A stretch of 60,001 bases of DNA from an uncultured Arthrobacter sp. (lineage in GTDB: Bacteria; Actinomycetota; Actinomycetes; Actinomycetales; Micrococcaceae). Position 1 is the first letter of the stretch; each line of letters opens with the position of its first letter. This document shows, one piece after another, positions 34,065 to 42,436 of this stretch. Both the position numbers and the translations under genes were made by a program. Under the pieces are notes generated by a model. That model made no database searches. It had not been told where the DNA came from and saw nothing but the letters and a program-made list of their open reading frames with translations. Where the stretch lies: NCBI RefSeq assembly GCF_947495145.1, contig NZ_CANLXP010000021.1, forward strand, positions 1 to 60,001, given 5' to 3'.

Positions 34065-34850
34065 GTGAGACCCACTACCCGCAAACGCCTGTTCCGCGGT
34101 GTGCTCTACGCCATCTTCATCATCGCCGTCGCCGTCGTTGTCCTGCTGGCTGACTGGGAAGCGATCAGCACCAATTTCTTCAACCTGGAAGTGGCGGCGG
34201 AGGCGTTCCCCACGGTCGTTACCGAGGCTGCGAAGAACACCGTCATCTACACGGTCATCGCCTTCATCGGCGGCATGATCGGCGGCCTGATCCTGGCGCT
34301 GATGAAGCTCTCCCCGGTCGGCCCGTACCGCTGGGTGGCCACGGCCTACATCGAACTGTTCCGCGGCCTTCCTGCGCTGCTCGTCATCTTCGGCTTCGCG
34401 TTCGCTGTCCCGATCGCCTTCGAATGGCGTCCGCCGGGCGGCTCGACCGGCGCCGGATTGATCGCGTTGATCGTCGTCTCCTCGGCCTACATTGCTGAGA
34501 CTATCCGGGCAGGCATCGAGGCCGTGCCGAAGGGACAGGTTGAGGCTGCACGATCGCTCGGCATGCGGCCATCGTGGACGCTCGTGTCAGTGGTGCTGCC
34601 GCAGGCATTCCGGATCATCACCCCGCCGCTGACCAACGAGCTGGTGATCCTGATCAAGGACACCTCTCTGCTGTTCATCGCCGGTATGGCGCTCGGAGAC
34701 CGCGAGCTCACCACCTTTGCCCGCGACACCGTCTCTTCCCAGGCCAACTCGACGCCGCTCGTACTTGCCGCGCTGCTGTACCTGATCATTACCCTCCCGC
34801 TGACCCAGCTGGTTGCCAAACTGGAACGTCACAACAAGAGAGGCCGATAA
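34065..34850 (+). CDS. polar amino acid ABC transporter, permease
   Basis: 261 aa, HisM/GlnP type. An initial span (about 12-30), then the permease core with TYIELFRGLPALLVIFG-like residues (AYIELFRGLPALL, about 91-103) and the EAA loop EAARSLGMRPSWTLVSVVLPQA (shortened here to its core, about 160-181). GTG start at 34065. It precedes the ATPase by 3 bp. Confidence 0.9.
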   Translation: MRPTTRKRLFRGVLYAIFIIAVAVVVLLADWEAISTNFFNLEVAAEAFPTVVTEAAKNTVIYTVIAFIGGMIGGLILALMKLSPVGPYRWVATAYIELFRGLPALLVIFGFAFAVPIAFEWRPPGGSTGAGLIALIVVSSAYIAETIRAGIEAVPKGQVEAARSLGMRPSWTLVSVVLPQAFRIITPPLTNELVILIKDTSLLFIAGMALGDRELTTFARDTVSSQANSTPLVLAALLYLIITLPLTQLVAKLERHNKRGR

Positions 34851-34853
34851 GCC

Positions 34854-35606
34854 ATGGCCGAACAGCCACGGACCGACGTACCCGCCATCGAGGTACGCAA
34901 GTTGTGCAAGTCCTTCGGAGACAACGAAGTGCTCAAGGGCATCGACTTCCATGTTGACCAGGGTGAAGTGGTCTGCGTCATCGGCCCCTCGGGCTCGGGC
35001 AAGTCCACGCTGCTGCGCTGCGTCAACAGGCTTGAAGAGCCGACGTCGGGGACCATCATTGTGGAGGGCGTGGACATCACCGATGAGGATACCGATCTGG
35101 ACAAGGTACGGACCCGCATTGGAATGGTGTTCCAGCAGTTCAACCTGTTCCCGCACCTGAACGTGCTGCGCAACCTGACCCTGGCCCAGATCCGCGCCAA
35201 GAAGCGCGGAAAGGCGGAAGCCGAGGAGACCGCCCGGCGGAATCTGGACAAGGTAGGGCTCGCTGAGAAGGCTGAGGCCTTCCCGGCACAGCTGTCAGGC
35301 GGACAGCAGCAGCGCGTTGCCATTGCCCGGGCGCTGTCCATGGACCCGGACATGATGCTCTTCGACGAGCCCACCAGTGCGCTCGACCCGGAGCTGGTGG
35401 GAGACGTCCTCGACGTCATGAAGCAGCTCGCCCGCGACGGCATGACCATGATGGTGGTCACCCATGAGATGGGCTTTGCCCGCGAAGTCGGTGACCGCGT
35501 TGTGTTCATGGACGGCGGCGTGGTGGTGGAGCAGGGCAAGCCGGAGGACGTCCTCGGCAACCCGCAGCACGAGCGCACGAAGAGTTTTCTCTCAAAGGTG
35601 CTCTGA
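34854..35606 (+). CDS. polar amino acid ABC transporter, ATP-binding protein
   Basis: 250 aa, GlnQ/HisP type: Walker [15 protein letters not shown] (about 42-55), Q-loop [11 protein letters not shown], signature [13 protein letters not shown] (about 145-157), Walker [17 protein letters not shown] and VTHEMGFA with the switch His. It energises the permease above. An 18-bp perfect hairpin follows the stop by about 25 bp and probably ends the operon. Confidence 0.92.
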   Translation: MAEQPRTDVPAIEVRKLCKSFGDNEVLKGIDFHVDQGEVVCVIGPSGSGKSTLLRCVNRLEEPTSGTIIVEGVDITDEDTDLDKVRTRIGMVFQQFNLFPHLNVLRNLTLAQIRAKKRGKAEAEETARRNLDKVGLAEKAEAFPAQLSGGQQQRVAIARALSMDPDMMLFDEPTSALDPELVGDVLDVMKQLARDGMTMMVVTHEMGFAREVGDRVVFMDGGVVVEQGKPEDVLGNPQHERTKSFLSKVL

Positions 35607-35631
35607 CCGCAACTCAGGACCACCACCATTT

Positions 35632-35677
35632 CCAAACGGATTGGTGCGTGCGAAAATGAACGCACCAATCCGTTTGG
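35632..35677. terminator. long perfect hairpin after the amino acid ABC operon
   Basis: CCAAACGGATTGGTGCGT (35632-35649) and its exact reverse complement (35660-35677) form an 18-bp stem around a 10-base AT-rich loop. The flanks are A/C and T/C tracts rather than a strong T-run. The position after the ATPase stop and 23 bp before the next start argues for a terminator, possibly also shaping the leader of the peptidase mRNA. Confidence 0.75.
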
Positions 35678-35699
35678 TCTCCCCTATCGCAGGAATCCC

Positions 35700-37118
35700 A
35701 TGTCCGAGTCAGCCACCGTCGGACGTCCGCGTCTGAGTGCGCGGTTTGCCGCCGTCGTCGTTCTTTGTTTCACGCTGCTCACCGGCCTGCTCACCGCACC
35801 GCCGGCCGTCGCCGCGCTCCCGGTCAACGATCCCAACAACCTCCAGGTGCTGGTGACGAAGTCACGGCCACTGAATCCGCTGCGCTACATCGCACCGGAC
35901 CTCGTGTTCTACCCGGGGACCAACTTTGTGCTGCGGCGCGAGGTGTCCGCGAACCTGCAGAACCTCTTCGCCGCCGCCCGAAACGCCGGTGCACCGCTCG
36001 CTGTGGTGAGCGCGTACCGTTCCTATGACCAGCAAGCCGCGCTGTACAACTCGTATGTGGCCCAGTATGGACAGGCCGTCGCCGACACCATCTCCGCACG
36101 ACCGGGCCACAGCGAACACCAGACGGGCCTGGCGGTCGACGTCGGCAACCTTGACGGCTCCTGCGGCCTCGGCGCCTGCTTTGCGAATACTGCCGGCGGC
36201 CGCTGGGTAGCAGCGAATGCGCACCGGTACGGATTCATCATCCGCTACCCGAACGGCTACCAGTCCACCACCGGCTACACCTTCGAACCGTGGCACCTGC
36301 GCTATGTCGGCCGGTCAGTGGCCACCGAGATGCGGACCCGCGGCATCCCCACCATGGAGCACTACTACAACGGCTCCAACCAGTCGATCAAGAGCGGCAC
36401 TGCCCTGGTCGCCGCGGATTCCGCCGGAACGCTCTGGAACTACGCACCGAACTGGTACGGAGGTTTTCTGGGACGCACCCGCATTGGATCGGGCTGGCTC
36501 GGCCTCAAAGCCGGGTACTCGACAGACTGGAATTCCGACGGTTCCCAGGACATCCTGGCGCAGTGGCGGGACGGAAGGCTTACGCTCTACCGCGGGCTAC
36601 GGGCCGGCGGATTCGCGCCGCCTATCCAGATCGGAAGCGGCTGGGCGTCGATGGATCTCGTTGTGGGCACCTGGTGGCGTGGGAGCCGCTACCCCTCGGT
36701 GGTCGCGAAAGACTCAACCGGCGGGTTGTGGCACTATTCGAACACCACCGGCGGAGCGCTGTCCTCGTTGCGTTCAGCCAAAATCGGCCACGGCTGGCAG
36801 GGGCTGGGCATCGCCCTGGCCGACTGGGACCGGGACGGAAATCAGGACATCCTCGCCACCCGGGCGAACGGGCAGCTCGTGGTGTATCGCTCCAACGGGC
36901 TGGCACGTTTCATCAGCGAAGGACGCCCAGTGGTGGGCACCGGGTGGGACTTCATGGACAGCCTGCGAGCGGTTTCAGGATTCCAGGGGCCGGGCTCCTA
37001 CGGCCTGCGTGCACGGGCATCCAACGGTCAGCTTCGCTACTATCCCCTGCCGGGCAACGCCTTCGGTCCGCGCGCAATCATCGGGAGCGGCTGGCAAAAT
37101 TACACCATCCTCGACTGA
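35700..37118 (+). CDS. secreted D-alanyl-D-alanine carboxypeptidase (VanY/M15B) with FG-GAP-like repeats
   Basis: 472 aa. Sec signal to about residue 39 (LLTAPPAVAA). The M15 peptidase domain (about 40-215) has YRSYDQQAALYN, SEHQTGLAVDVG with zinc ligands His140 and Asp147, and FEPWHLRYVG with the third ligand. Residues 225-472 are four similar stretches with DWNSDGSQDILA and DWDRDGNQDILA (calcium-type D-x-D-x-D loops) and GSGW repeats, an FG-GAP/VCBS-like propeller that may bind the cell wall or glycans. It trims peptidoglycan stem peptides outside the cell. It ends one base before the menD stop on the other strand. Confidence 0.88.
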   Translation: MSESATVGRPRLSARFAAVVVLCFTLLTGLLTAPPAVAALPVNDPNNLQVLVTKSRPLNPLRYIAPDLVFYPGTNFVLRREVSANLQNLFAAARNAGAPLAVVSAYRSYDQQAALYNSYVAQYGQAVADTISARPGHSEHQTGLAVDVGNLDGSCGLGACFANTAGGRWVAANAHRYGFIIRYPNGYQSTTGYTFEPWHLRYVGRSVATEMRTRGIPTMEHYYNGSNQSIKSGTALVAADSAGTLWNYAPNWYGGFLGRTRIGSGWLGLKAGYSTDWNSDGSQDILAQWRDGRLTLYRGLRAGGFAPPIQIGSGWASMDLVVGTWWRGSRYPSVVAKDSTGGLWHYSNTTGGALSSLRSAKIGHGWQGLGIALADWDRDGNQDILATRANGQLVVYRSNGLARFISEGRPVVGTGWDFMDSLRAVSGFQGPGSYGLRARASNGQLRYYPLPGNAFGPRAIIGSGWQNYTILD

Positions 37119-38807
37119 TCAGTTGCCCCCGGCGGCGTTCCGCACAGCGTCCTTCACCCGTGCGTGAATCTCGCGCAAACGGGCGCGGTCTGCGCGGACC
37201 TCGAGAACCGATCGGCCGCTGATCGGTTCAGCCAGCGCTGAATCCAATTCATCGGCGGTGCTGATGAGCCGGTGCGAAACGCCGTAGCCCTTCGCCAAGG
37301 CGGCAAGATCCGCGGAGTGAGGCGTGCCGAACAGGCGTTCGACGGCGGTTCCGTAGCGTTCCAGCGCGGCCGGGCTGCCATGCTCGAGCAGCCCGAAGAT
37401 GCCGCCGCCGGAGTCGTTGAGCACGACGACCTGCAGGTCCGGACCCTCCTCGCCGGTACCGAGCAGGAGCCCACCGGCGTCGTGCAGGAAGGTCAGGTCG
37501 CCAACCAGCAGTCGGGTGGGTATGCCGGCCGCGAGCGCAATGCCGGTCGCAGTGGAGATGGTGCCGTCAATCCCGGCCACACCCCTGTTGGCGTACACCT
37601 CAAGGGGGTGCCAGTCGCCCGTGGCCATCAGGTCCAGGTCCCGGATGGGGTTCGAGGACCCCACAACCAGGTTGTCGGTGGTGTTTTCCCAGACGGCATC
37701 GGCGACATGCAGCCCGGTCAGGAGCGGCTCCTCGTCGAGATGCAACTGCAGGGCGGCCTCGGCCCGGGCACCGGCCTCGCGCCATTCCTCCAGCCAGCCG
37801 TCCGCGCCGCGCCCGGCGAAGCTCAGCAGTTCATCGAGGGAGCTGATCAGTCGTTCGGGCCGCCTGCCCTCCTCAAACCAGGCCTGCGGCTCAGGCACGT
37901 ACAGCGCCCGCTCCACATCCGTCCGGGCGAGCAGCGCTGCCACGGGCCGGGAGAGCGTCGGCCGGCCGAAGACAACGATCCGCTCGATCCTGGGACCAAA
38001 CCGTTCAAGCAGCAGCCGGTACGCCCCGATCACCGAAGACCCGAACCGGGCGTTCGACGACGGCTCAGCCAGCAGCGGCAGGCGAAGGTGCTGCGCGAAC
38101 ACCGCTGCCAGCTCTCCCGCACCGTGCCCGGCGACCACAACGGTGCGGGCACCGTCATTTCCAGGAGGAGCCGCCGTCGTCGTTGTTGCTGCTGTTGCTG
38201 TTGTTGTTGTTGCTGCTGGAAATCGAGCCTGCTCGCCTGATTCTGAAACCGTCGGCTCGGGAGGTCCTGCGGCCTCGGCGAAGTTAGGCACCAGCGGATC
38301 GCGGAAGGCAAGGTTCACCTGCACCGGGCCGGCTGGTCCGTCGGCGCCGCGCGCTTCAGCGAGCGCCCCGGCCAGGTAGGGCGCGGGGTCATTCCCGGCG
38401 GGAACATCAAGCGCGGCACGCACATGTACGCCGAACATGCCGTCCTGCCGGGTGGTCTGGTTGGCACCGGTTCCGCGGAGTTCATCCGGGCGGTCTGCGG
38501 ACAGGACAATCAGGGGCACTCCGGCGTGATTGGCTTCCATCACCGCCGGGAGGAGCTCGCCGACTGCGGTTCCGGAGGTAGTGACGACAGCGGCGGGGCG
38601 CTGCGAGCCCAGCGCCAACCCCAGCGCGGTGAACCCGGCAACCCGCTCATCAGCACGAACATGAATGCGCAGTTCACCGCGTTCGGTTGCTTCAGCCAGC
38701 GCGTAAGCGAGGGGTGCGCTGCGCGAACCTGGGGCCAGAACGACGTCGGTAATCCCTGAGGCAATGAGCGCGGCGGTGACGCGGCGGGCTGAGTCGATGG
38801 AGTCCAC
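37119..38807 (-). CDS. menD: SEPHCHC synthase, thiamine-diphosphate dependent
   Basis: 562 aa. N-terminal Pyr domain with VLAPGSRSAPLAYAL (about 24-38) and AAVVTTSGTAVGELLPAV containing the Glu that activates the thiamine ring; C-terminal PP domain with NRGVAGIDGTISTATG and LVGDLTFLHDAGGLLLG, the Mg-diphosphate motif. It joins isochorismate and 2-oxoglutarate. A Thr/Ala-only stretch coded by an ACA/GCA triplet tract (residues about 197-213) separates the N-terminal and central domains. The start is GTG at 38807 after GGATGGAGG. Longer upstream starts lack a site. Confidence 0.92.
   Translation of the reverse strand: MDSIDSARRVTAALIASGITDVVLAPGSRSAPLAYALAEATERGELRIHVRADERVAGFTALGLALGSQRPAAVVTTSGTAVGELLPAVMEANHAGVPLIVLSADRPDELRGTGANQTTRQDGMFGVHVRAALDVPAGNDPAPYLAGALAEARGADGPAGPVQVNLAFRDPLVPNFAEAAGPPEPTVSESGEQARFPAATTTTATAATTTTAAPPGNDGARTVVVAGHGAGELAAVFAQHLRLPLLAEPSSNARFGSSVIGAYRLLLERFGPRIERIVVFGRPTLSRPVAALLARTDVERALYVPEPQAWFEEGRRPERLISSLDELLSFAGRGADGWLEEWREAGARAEAALQLHLDEEPLLTGLHVADAVWENTTDNLVVGSSNPIRDLDLMATGDWHPLEVYANRGVAGIDGTISTATGIALAAGIPTRLLVGDLTFLHDAGGLLLGTGEEGPDLQVVVLNDSGGGIFGLLEHGSPAALERYGTAVERLFGTPHSADLAALAKGYGVSHRLISTADELDSALAEPISGRSVLEVRADRARLREIHARVKDAVRNAAGGN
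38170..38219. repeat. trinucleotide microsatellite inside menD
   Basis: About 16 tandem triplets of the type TTG/CTG on the plus strand (CAA/CAG shifted on the coding strand, read as ACA/GCA codons) give a Thr-Ala tract. The length is a multiple of three, so copy number changes would lengthen or shorten the linker without breaking the frame. Confidence 0.85.
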
Positions 38808-38922
38808 CCCTCCATCCTCACACTCTTGGTAACCACCTCGGGAAACTTCCGCGCGGATTTGATGAGTCGGCGTCAGGCCCAGCCCACCAAACCCGCACAG
38901 AAGTTCCCGAGGGCTCTGGGTG

Positions 38923-41091
38923 CTACTTGTTGTCGCGGCCGCCGCGGTTGTCATCGTTGCGGGGCTTCCCGTTGCCGCGTCCGCGTCCGGGCTTGTCGTT
39001 GCCCTTGCCTGCCCGCTGCTCCGGGTAAACCTGGATCACCGAGGGGCGGGGCAAGGCGCCTTCCCCACGCTTCGGCGCAGTCCCCGCCTGGACGTAGTCG
39101 GGGAAGAGCGAGTTCTGTGCACCCCATGCGCCGTCCTCACCCGGGTGTTGCACGGCTACGAAGACGTTCCGCTCGTCGTCGTGAATGATCGGACCGCAGG
39201 TCTCGCCGTCACGGGGAACGGCGAGGAACTGATCCACGCGCCCGCGCTCGCTTCCCTCAAGGCCAACCCGGAATAGGCCGTCGCAGTAGCCGATGGTGCC
39301 CGGCTGGCCGTCGGTGGAGATCCACAGGTTGCCTGCAGTGTCGAAAGCCAGGTTGTCAGGGCAGGAGATTGGGGACACCTTGTCCGTCGGATAACCGCTG
39401 AAGTAGGTGCTGGAGTTGGTGGCCGGATCGCCGCAGACCATCAGCAGGTTCCAGGTGAACCGGGTGGAGGTCTGGTCGCCGCCGTTCTCGGTGATCTCGA
39501 CGATGTGGCCGTCCCGGTTGCGGGTGCGGGGGTTCGCCTCGTCCACCGGGGCCTGGCCCGGTACACCGCGGTTGGTGTTGTTGGTGCACGCGACGTACAC
39601 CTTGCCGGTTGCCGGGTTGGGCTCCACGTCTTCGGCGCGGTCCATCTTGGTGGGGCCGACCTTGTCCGCTGCCAGCCGGGTAAAGACGGCTACCTCGGCG
39701 GCGCTCATGCCCGGAACTGCGGACTCGTTGTCGATGATCAACGGCAGCCACTCGCCGACGCCGTCGAATGCGCCGTCGGAGGGCAGCTCACCGGTGCCGT
39801 CAATCTCCGGCACGGAGTTGCCCTGGAAGCGTGCGACATACAGCGACCCTTCGGAGAGCAGCTCCATGTTCGCCCGGCGGTCCTCGGCGCGGGTGCCCGG
39901 GCGGACCGTGTTCTTCGAGACGAACTTGTAAAGGTAGTCGAAGCGCTCATCGTCACCGGAGTAGGCGACCACGCGGCCGTCAGCGGCGACAATTACGTTC
40001 GCTCCCTCATGCTTGAAACGGCCGAGCATGGAGTGTTTTTTCGGCGTGGAGCCCGGGTCGAAGGGATCGACTTCCACGATGTAGCCGAAACGGTTGGCTT
40101 CGTTGGCGTAGCCGGCGTTCCGCGTATCGAAACGCGGTTCGTCGGTTTCCCACGCACGCCCGGTGGGGCGGGACGTCAGTCCGTAGCGGCGGTCAGCGTC
40201 GGAGGTGCTCGGGGTGACGAAGTAGCCGTTGAAGTTCTCCTCGCCCGAAAGGATGGTGCCCCACGGGGTGGTGCCGCCGGCGCAGTTACCGAGCGTGCCG
40301 AGGATCGTGCGCCCGGCTGGGTCGTCAATGGTTTTCACGAACTCCGAACCGGCGGCAGGGCCGGTCAACTCGTACGGGGTGTCCAGGAGGTAGCGGCGGT
40401 TGAGACCCGCCCCGACCACGTAGTTCCAGGGCGCATTCTTGTTCTTCCGCTCAAGCTCGACGACGGAGAGCCCGTGGGCCGCCCGTGCGATGGCCCGTAC
40501 TTCGCCGGCGGGAAGTTCCGGCGGGAACATGATGCTCTCATTGGTGTACTCGTGGTTGGCGAACAGGACCGCACGGCGGCCTTTACTGCCGGGAATCTCA
40601 ACGATATCCGTGTAGTCGCAGTTGTAACCGAACTGCTGAGCCTGAGCCGCGGCGCTCTGGTTGTTGGCATCGAACGCCGGAGCACCACGGAACAGCGGGT
40701 CGCCCCAACGGATCACCGGACGCCAGGCAAAACCTTCGGGAACCGTGAAGTCGTCGACGAGCGCGTCCACCGGATCGATCGGGGTGAATTTCAGCTTCCC
40801 CTTTCCACCGTGGCGTTTCAGCGCGACTGCGGGTGCAATGCCGCCCCCGCCCGGTGCCAGCTGCGGCGCATTGGCACCGACCAGCATGGTGAGGGCACCC
40901 ACGGCGCCGGCTCCCATGACGCTGCGCCGGGACAGCTCGTTCGAAACGATGTCGCGGAAGTAGTTGTTGCTGCTCGTGTTGCAGACCGCTGACGCGCAGG
41001 CGTTGTCGCACTTCAGTGCGCAGGTGACGGCACTGCGTTTGCCGTTGGTGTGGCCGAGCATGGGTAGGAGTCGGCGCTTGGTGTCGCTCAC
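38923..41091 (-). CDS. phoX: PhoX-family (DUF839) Tat-exported phosphatase
   Basis: 722 aa. The start is GTG at 41091 with GGAAGG before it. Residues 15-48 form the family's cysteine leader (Cys24, Cys28, Cys32, Cys37), then a twin-arginine signal NELSRRSVMGAGAVGALTML with Arg55-Arg56. The exported part is the PhoX six-bladed propeller: PEGFAWRPVIRWGDPLF, FANHEYTNESIMFP, NCAGGTTPWGTILSGEENFNG (shortened core) and a late CPDNLAFD. PhoX enzymes release phosphate from organic esters using Ca2+ and Fe3+. The C-terminal 40 residues are Gly/Arg/Asn-rich and charged. It separates menD from menC. Confidence 0.85.
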   Translation of the reverse strand: MSDTKRRLLPMLGHTNGKRSAVTCALKCDNACASAVCNTSSNNYFRDIVSNELSRRSVMGAGAVGALTMLVGANAPQLAPGGGGIAPAVALKRHGGKGKLKFTPIDPVDALVDDFTVPEGFAWRPVIRWGDPLFRGAPAFDANNQSAAAQAQQFGYNCDYTDIVEIPGSKGRRAVLFANHEYTNESIMFPPELPAGEVRAIARAAHGLSVVELERKNKNAPWNYVVGAGLNRRYLLDTPYELTGPAAGSEFVKTIDDPAGRTILGTLGNCAGGTTPWGTILSGEENFNGYFVTPSTSDADRRYGLTSRPTGRAWETDEPRFDTRNAGYANEANRFGYIVEVDPFDPGSTPKKHSMLGRFKHEGANVIVAADGRVVAYSGDDERFDYLYKFVSKNTVRPGTRAEDRRANMELLSEGSLYVARFQGNSVPEIDGTGELPSDGAFDGVGEWLPLIIDNESAVPGMSAAEVAVFTRLAADKVGPTKMDRAEDVEPNPATGKVYVACTNNTNRGVPGQAPVDEANPRTRNRDGHIVEITENGGDQTSTRFTWNLLMVCGDPATNSSTYFSGYPTDKVSPISCPDNLAFDTAGNLWISTDGQPGTIGYCDGLFRVGLEGSERGRVDQFLAVPRDGETCGPIIHDDERNVFVAVQHPGEDGAWGAQNSLFPDYVQAGTAPKRGEGALPRPSVIQVYPEQRAGKGNDKPGRGRGNGKPRNDDNRGGRDNK

Positions 41092-41216
41092 GAGGGTACC
41101 TTCCGGTGTACAGATGTGGGGTCGGTCCCACCCTGACAACCGAAATGAACCTTTGGAGGGTCCTTCGATGAACGCGGACCCAACGAAGAACGAACACCGG
41201 CCTACATTCGGCGCGA

Positions 41217-42203
41217 CTACAGCTTGCCCGCCACCCGCCTCAGCCGTTCCAGCCACCAGTCAGCACGCTCAATCGGGGCCTTGAACCGCTCAAGAAGCTC
41301 CTCCGACACGGCCACCGGTTGCACCGGCAGCCAGCCGCCGTCGGGCAGTAACGGCTCAGGCGACACGTCGCCGTCCATCAGCGAGAGCGTTGCCAGCCCG
41401 CAGGCATAAGGCAGGTCTGGCAGTGAGGCCGCGAGCGCCACCCCTGCACGAATGCCGACTGACGTGTCCAGCGCGGAACTGACGACGGCGGGAAGGCCCG
41501 CCTGCGCCACGATGTCCAGTGCGCGCCGCACCCCACCGAGCGGCGCAACCTTCACAACGATCAGATCCGCCGCGTCCTCGCGGGCGACGCGCAGTGGATC
41601 CTCCGCCTTGCGAACGCTCTCATCGGCCGCGATAAGGACTGGGAGCCCGCGTCGCCGCAGTTCCAGCCGCACCGCCCGCAGATCGCCGGTGTCCAGAACG
41701 GGCTGCTCGGCGTACTCAAGTGCATACGGCGCGAGCGCTTCGAGCGCCAAAAGCGCTTCGGCTGTGCTCCAGCCGCCGTTGGCATCGACGCGCAGCTTTG
41801 CCTCCGGGAGGAGGCGGCGCACCTCAGCGACGCGCGCGACGTCGTCGTCGAGGGTCTGCCCGCGCTCCGCCACCTTGATCTTCACAGCGGTGACAGCGCC
41901 GAAACGGGACAGGACCGGTTCGACGTCGGCCGTGCCCACCGCGGGCATGGTGGCGTTCACCGGCACACGGGTACGCACCGGCACAGGGAAACCTTCCCAG
42001 GCGGCTTCCACCGCGGCGCGCAGCCACGCAGCTGACTCATCGTCGTCGTACTCCGGAAAAGGCGAGAACTCACCCCAGCCAGCCGGTCCGTGCAGGAGCA
42101 GCGCCTCGCGATGTGTGACCCCGCGGAAACGGACGCGCATGGTAATGGAGACGACGCGCGCCGATGCCAGCAGTTCCTCGAGAATGGGTTGGGACGGCTC
42201 CAT
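41217..42203 (-). CDS. menC: o-succinylbenzoate synthase
   Basis: 328 aa, enolase superfamily. The catalytic lysine pair region is TAVKIKVAERG (about 117-127). The three metal ligands follow in order: RVDANGGWS (Asp about 152), LEYAEQPV (Glu about 179) and IAADESVR (Asp about 203), then the second-side lysine in IVVKVAPLGG. It dehydrates SHCHC to o-succinylbenzoate. The ATG at 42203 is chosen; seven more codons upstream would need a weaker start. It is 125 bp downstream of the phoX start region on the same strand. Confidence 0.9.
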   Translation of the reverse strand: MEPSQPILEELLASARVVSITMRVRFRGVTHREALLLHGPAGWGEFSPFPEYDDDESAAWLRAAVEAAWEGFPVPVRTRVPVNATMPAVGTADVEPVLSRFGAVTAVKIKVAERGQTLDDDVARVAEVRRLLPEAKLRVDANGGWSTAEALLALEALAPYALEYAEQPVLDTGDLRAVRLELRRRGLPVLIAADESVRKAEDPLRVAREDAADLIVVKVAPLGGVRRALDIVAQAGLPAVVSSALDTSVGIRAGVALAASLPDLPYACGLATLSLMDGDVSPEPLLPDGGWLPVQPVAVSEELLERFKAPIERADWWLERLRRVAGKL

Positions 42204-42311
42204 CCGACCAGCGTACGCTCGCACCAGTCAGCTCCCCGCCTCGAAACAGGTCAGGACTGCCCTGCAATGGCTGCAACGGGATCAAGAATTCCCAAAGGTA
42301 CCTGCGCGACG

Positions 42312-42328
42312 CTGTTTCAGGTAAACAG
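42312..42328. promoter_or_regulatory. short palindrome upstream of the HemA-like gene
   Basis: CTGTTT and AAACAG (spacer CAGGT) lie about 110 bp before the start used for the glutamyl-tRNA reductase-like gene, in the 233-bp region divergent from menC. It is the only symmetric element noticed there. Assignment as an operator is tentative. Confidence 0.25.
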
Positions 42329-42436
42329 AGGTTGTGAGCGATCCCGACTTCACGCGCATCTCTATGGGAGGAGATGGTCTTGGCTGCCGTACTACGCTCA
42401 ATCTGTCCCCAGGCAGAACCCGGCCGGGAGAATCCC

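Noticed and set aside
39505..40992. 495-aa open frame on the plus strand over phoX
   Set aside because: Long only because of high G+C; it mirrors the phosphatase codons and has no recognisable domain.
41091..41217. PHO box upstream of phoX
   Set aside because: A GTTCATTTCGG-like half is present, but the second half is 12 rather than 11 bp away and poorly matched.
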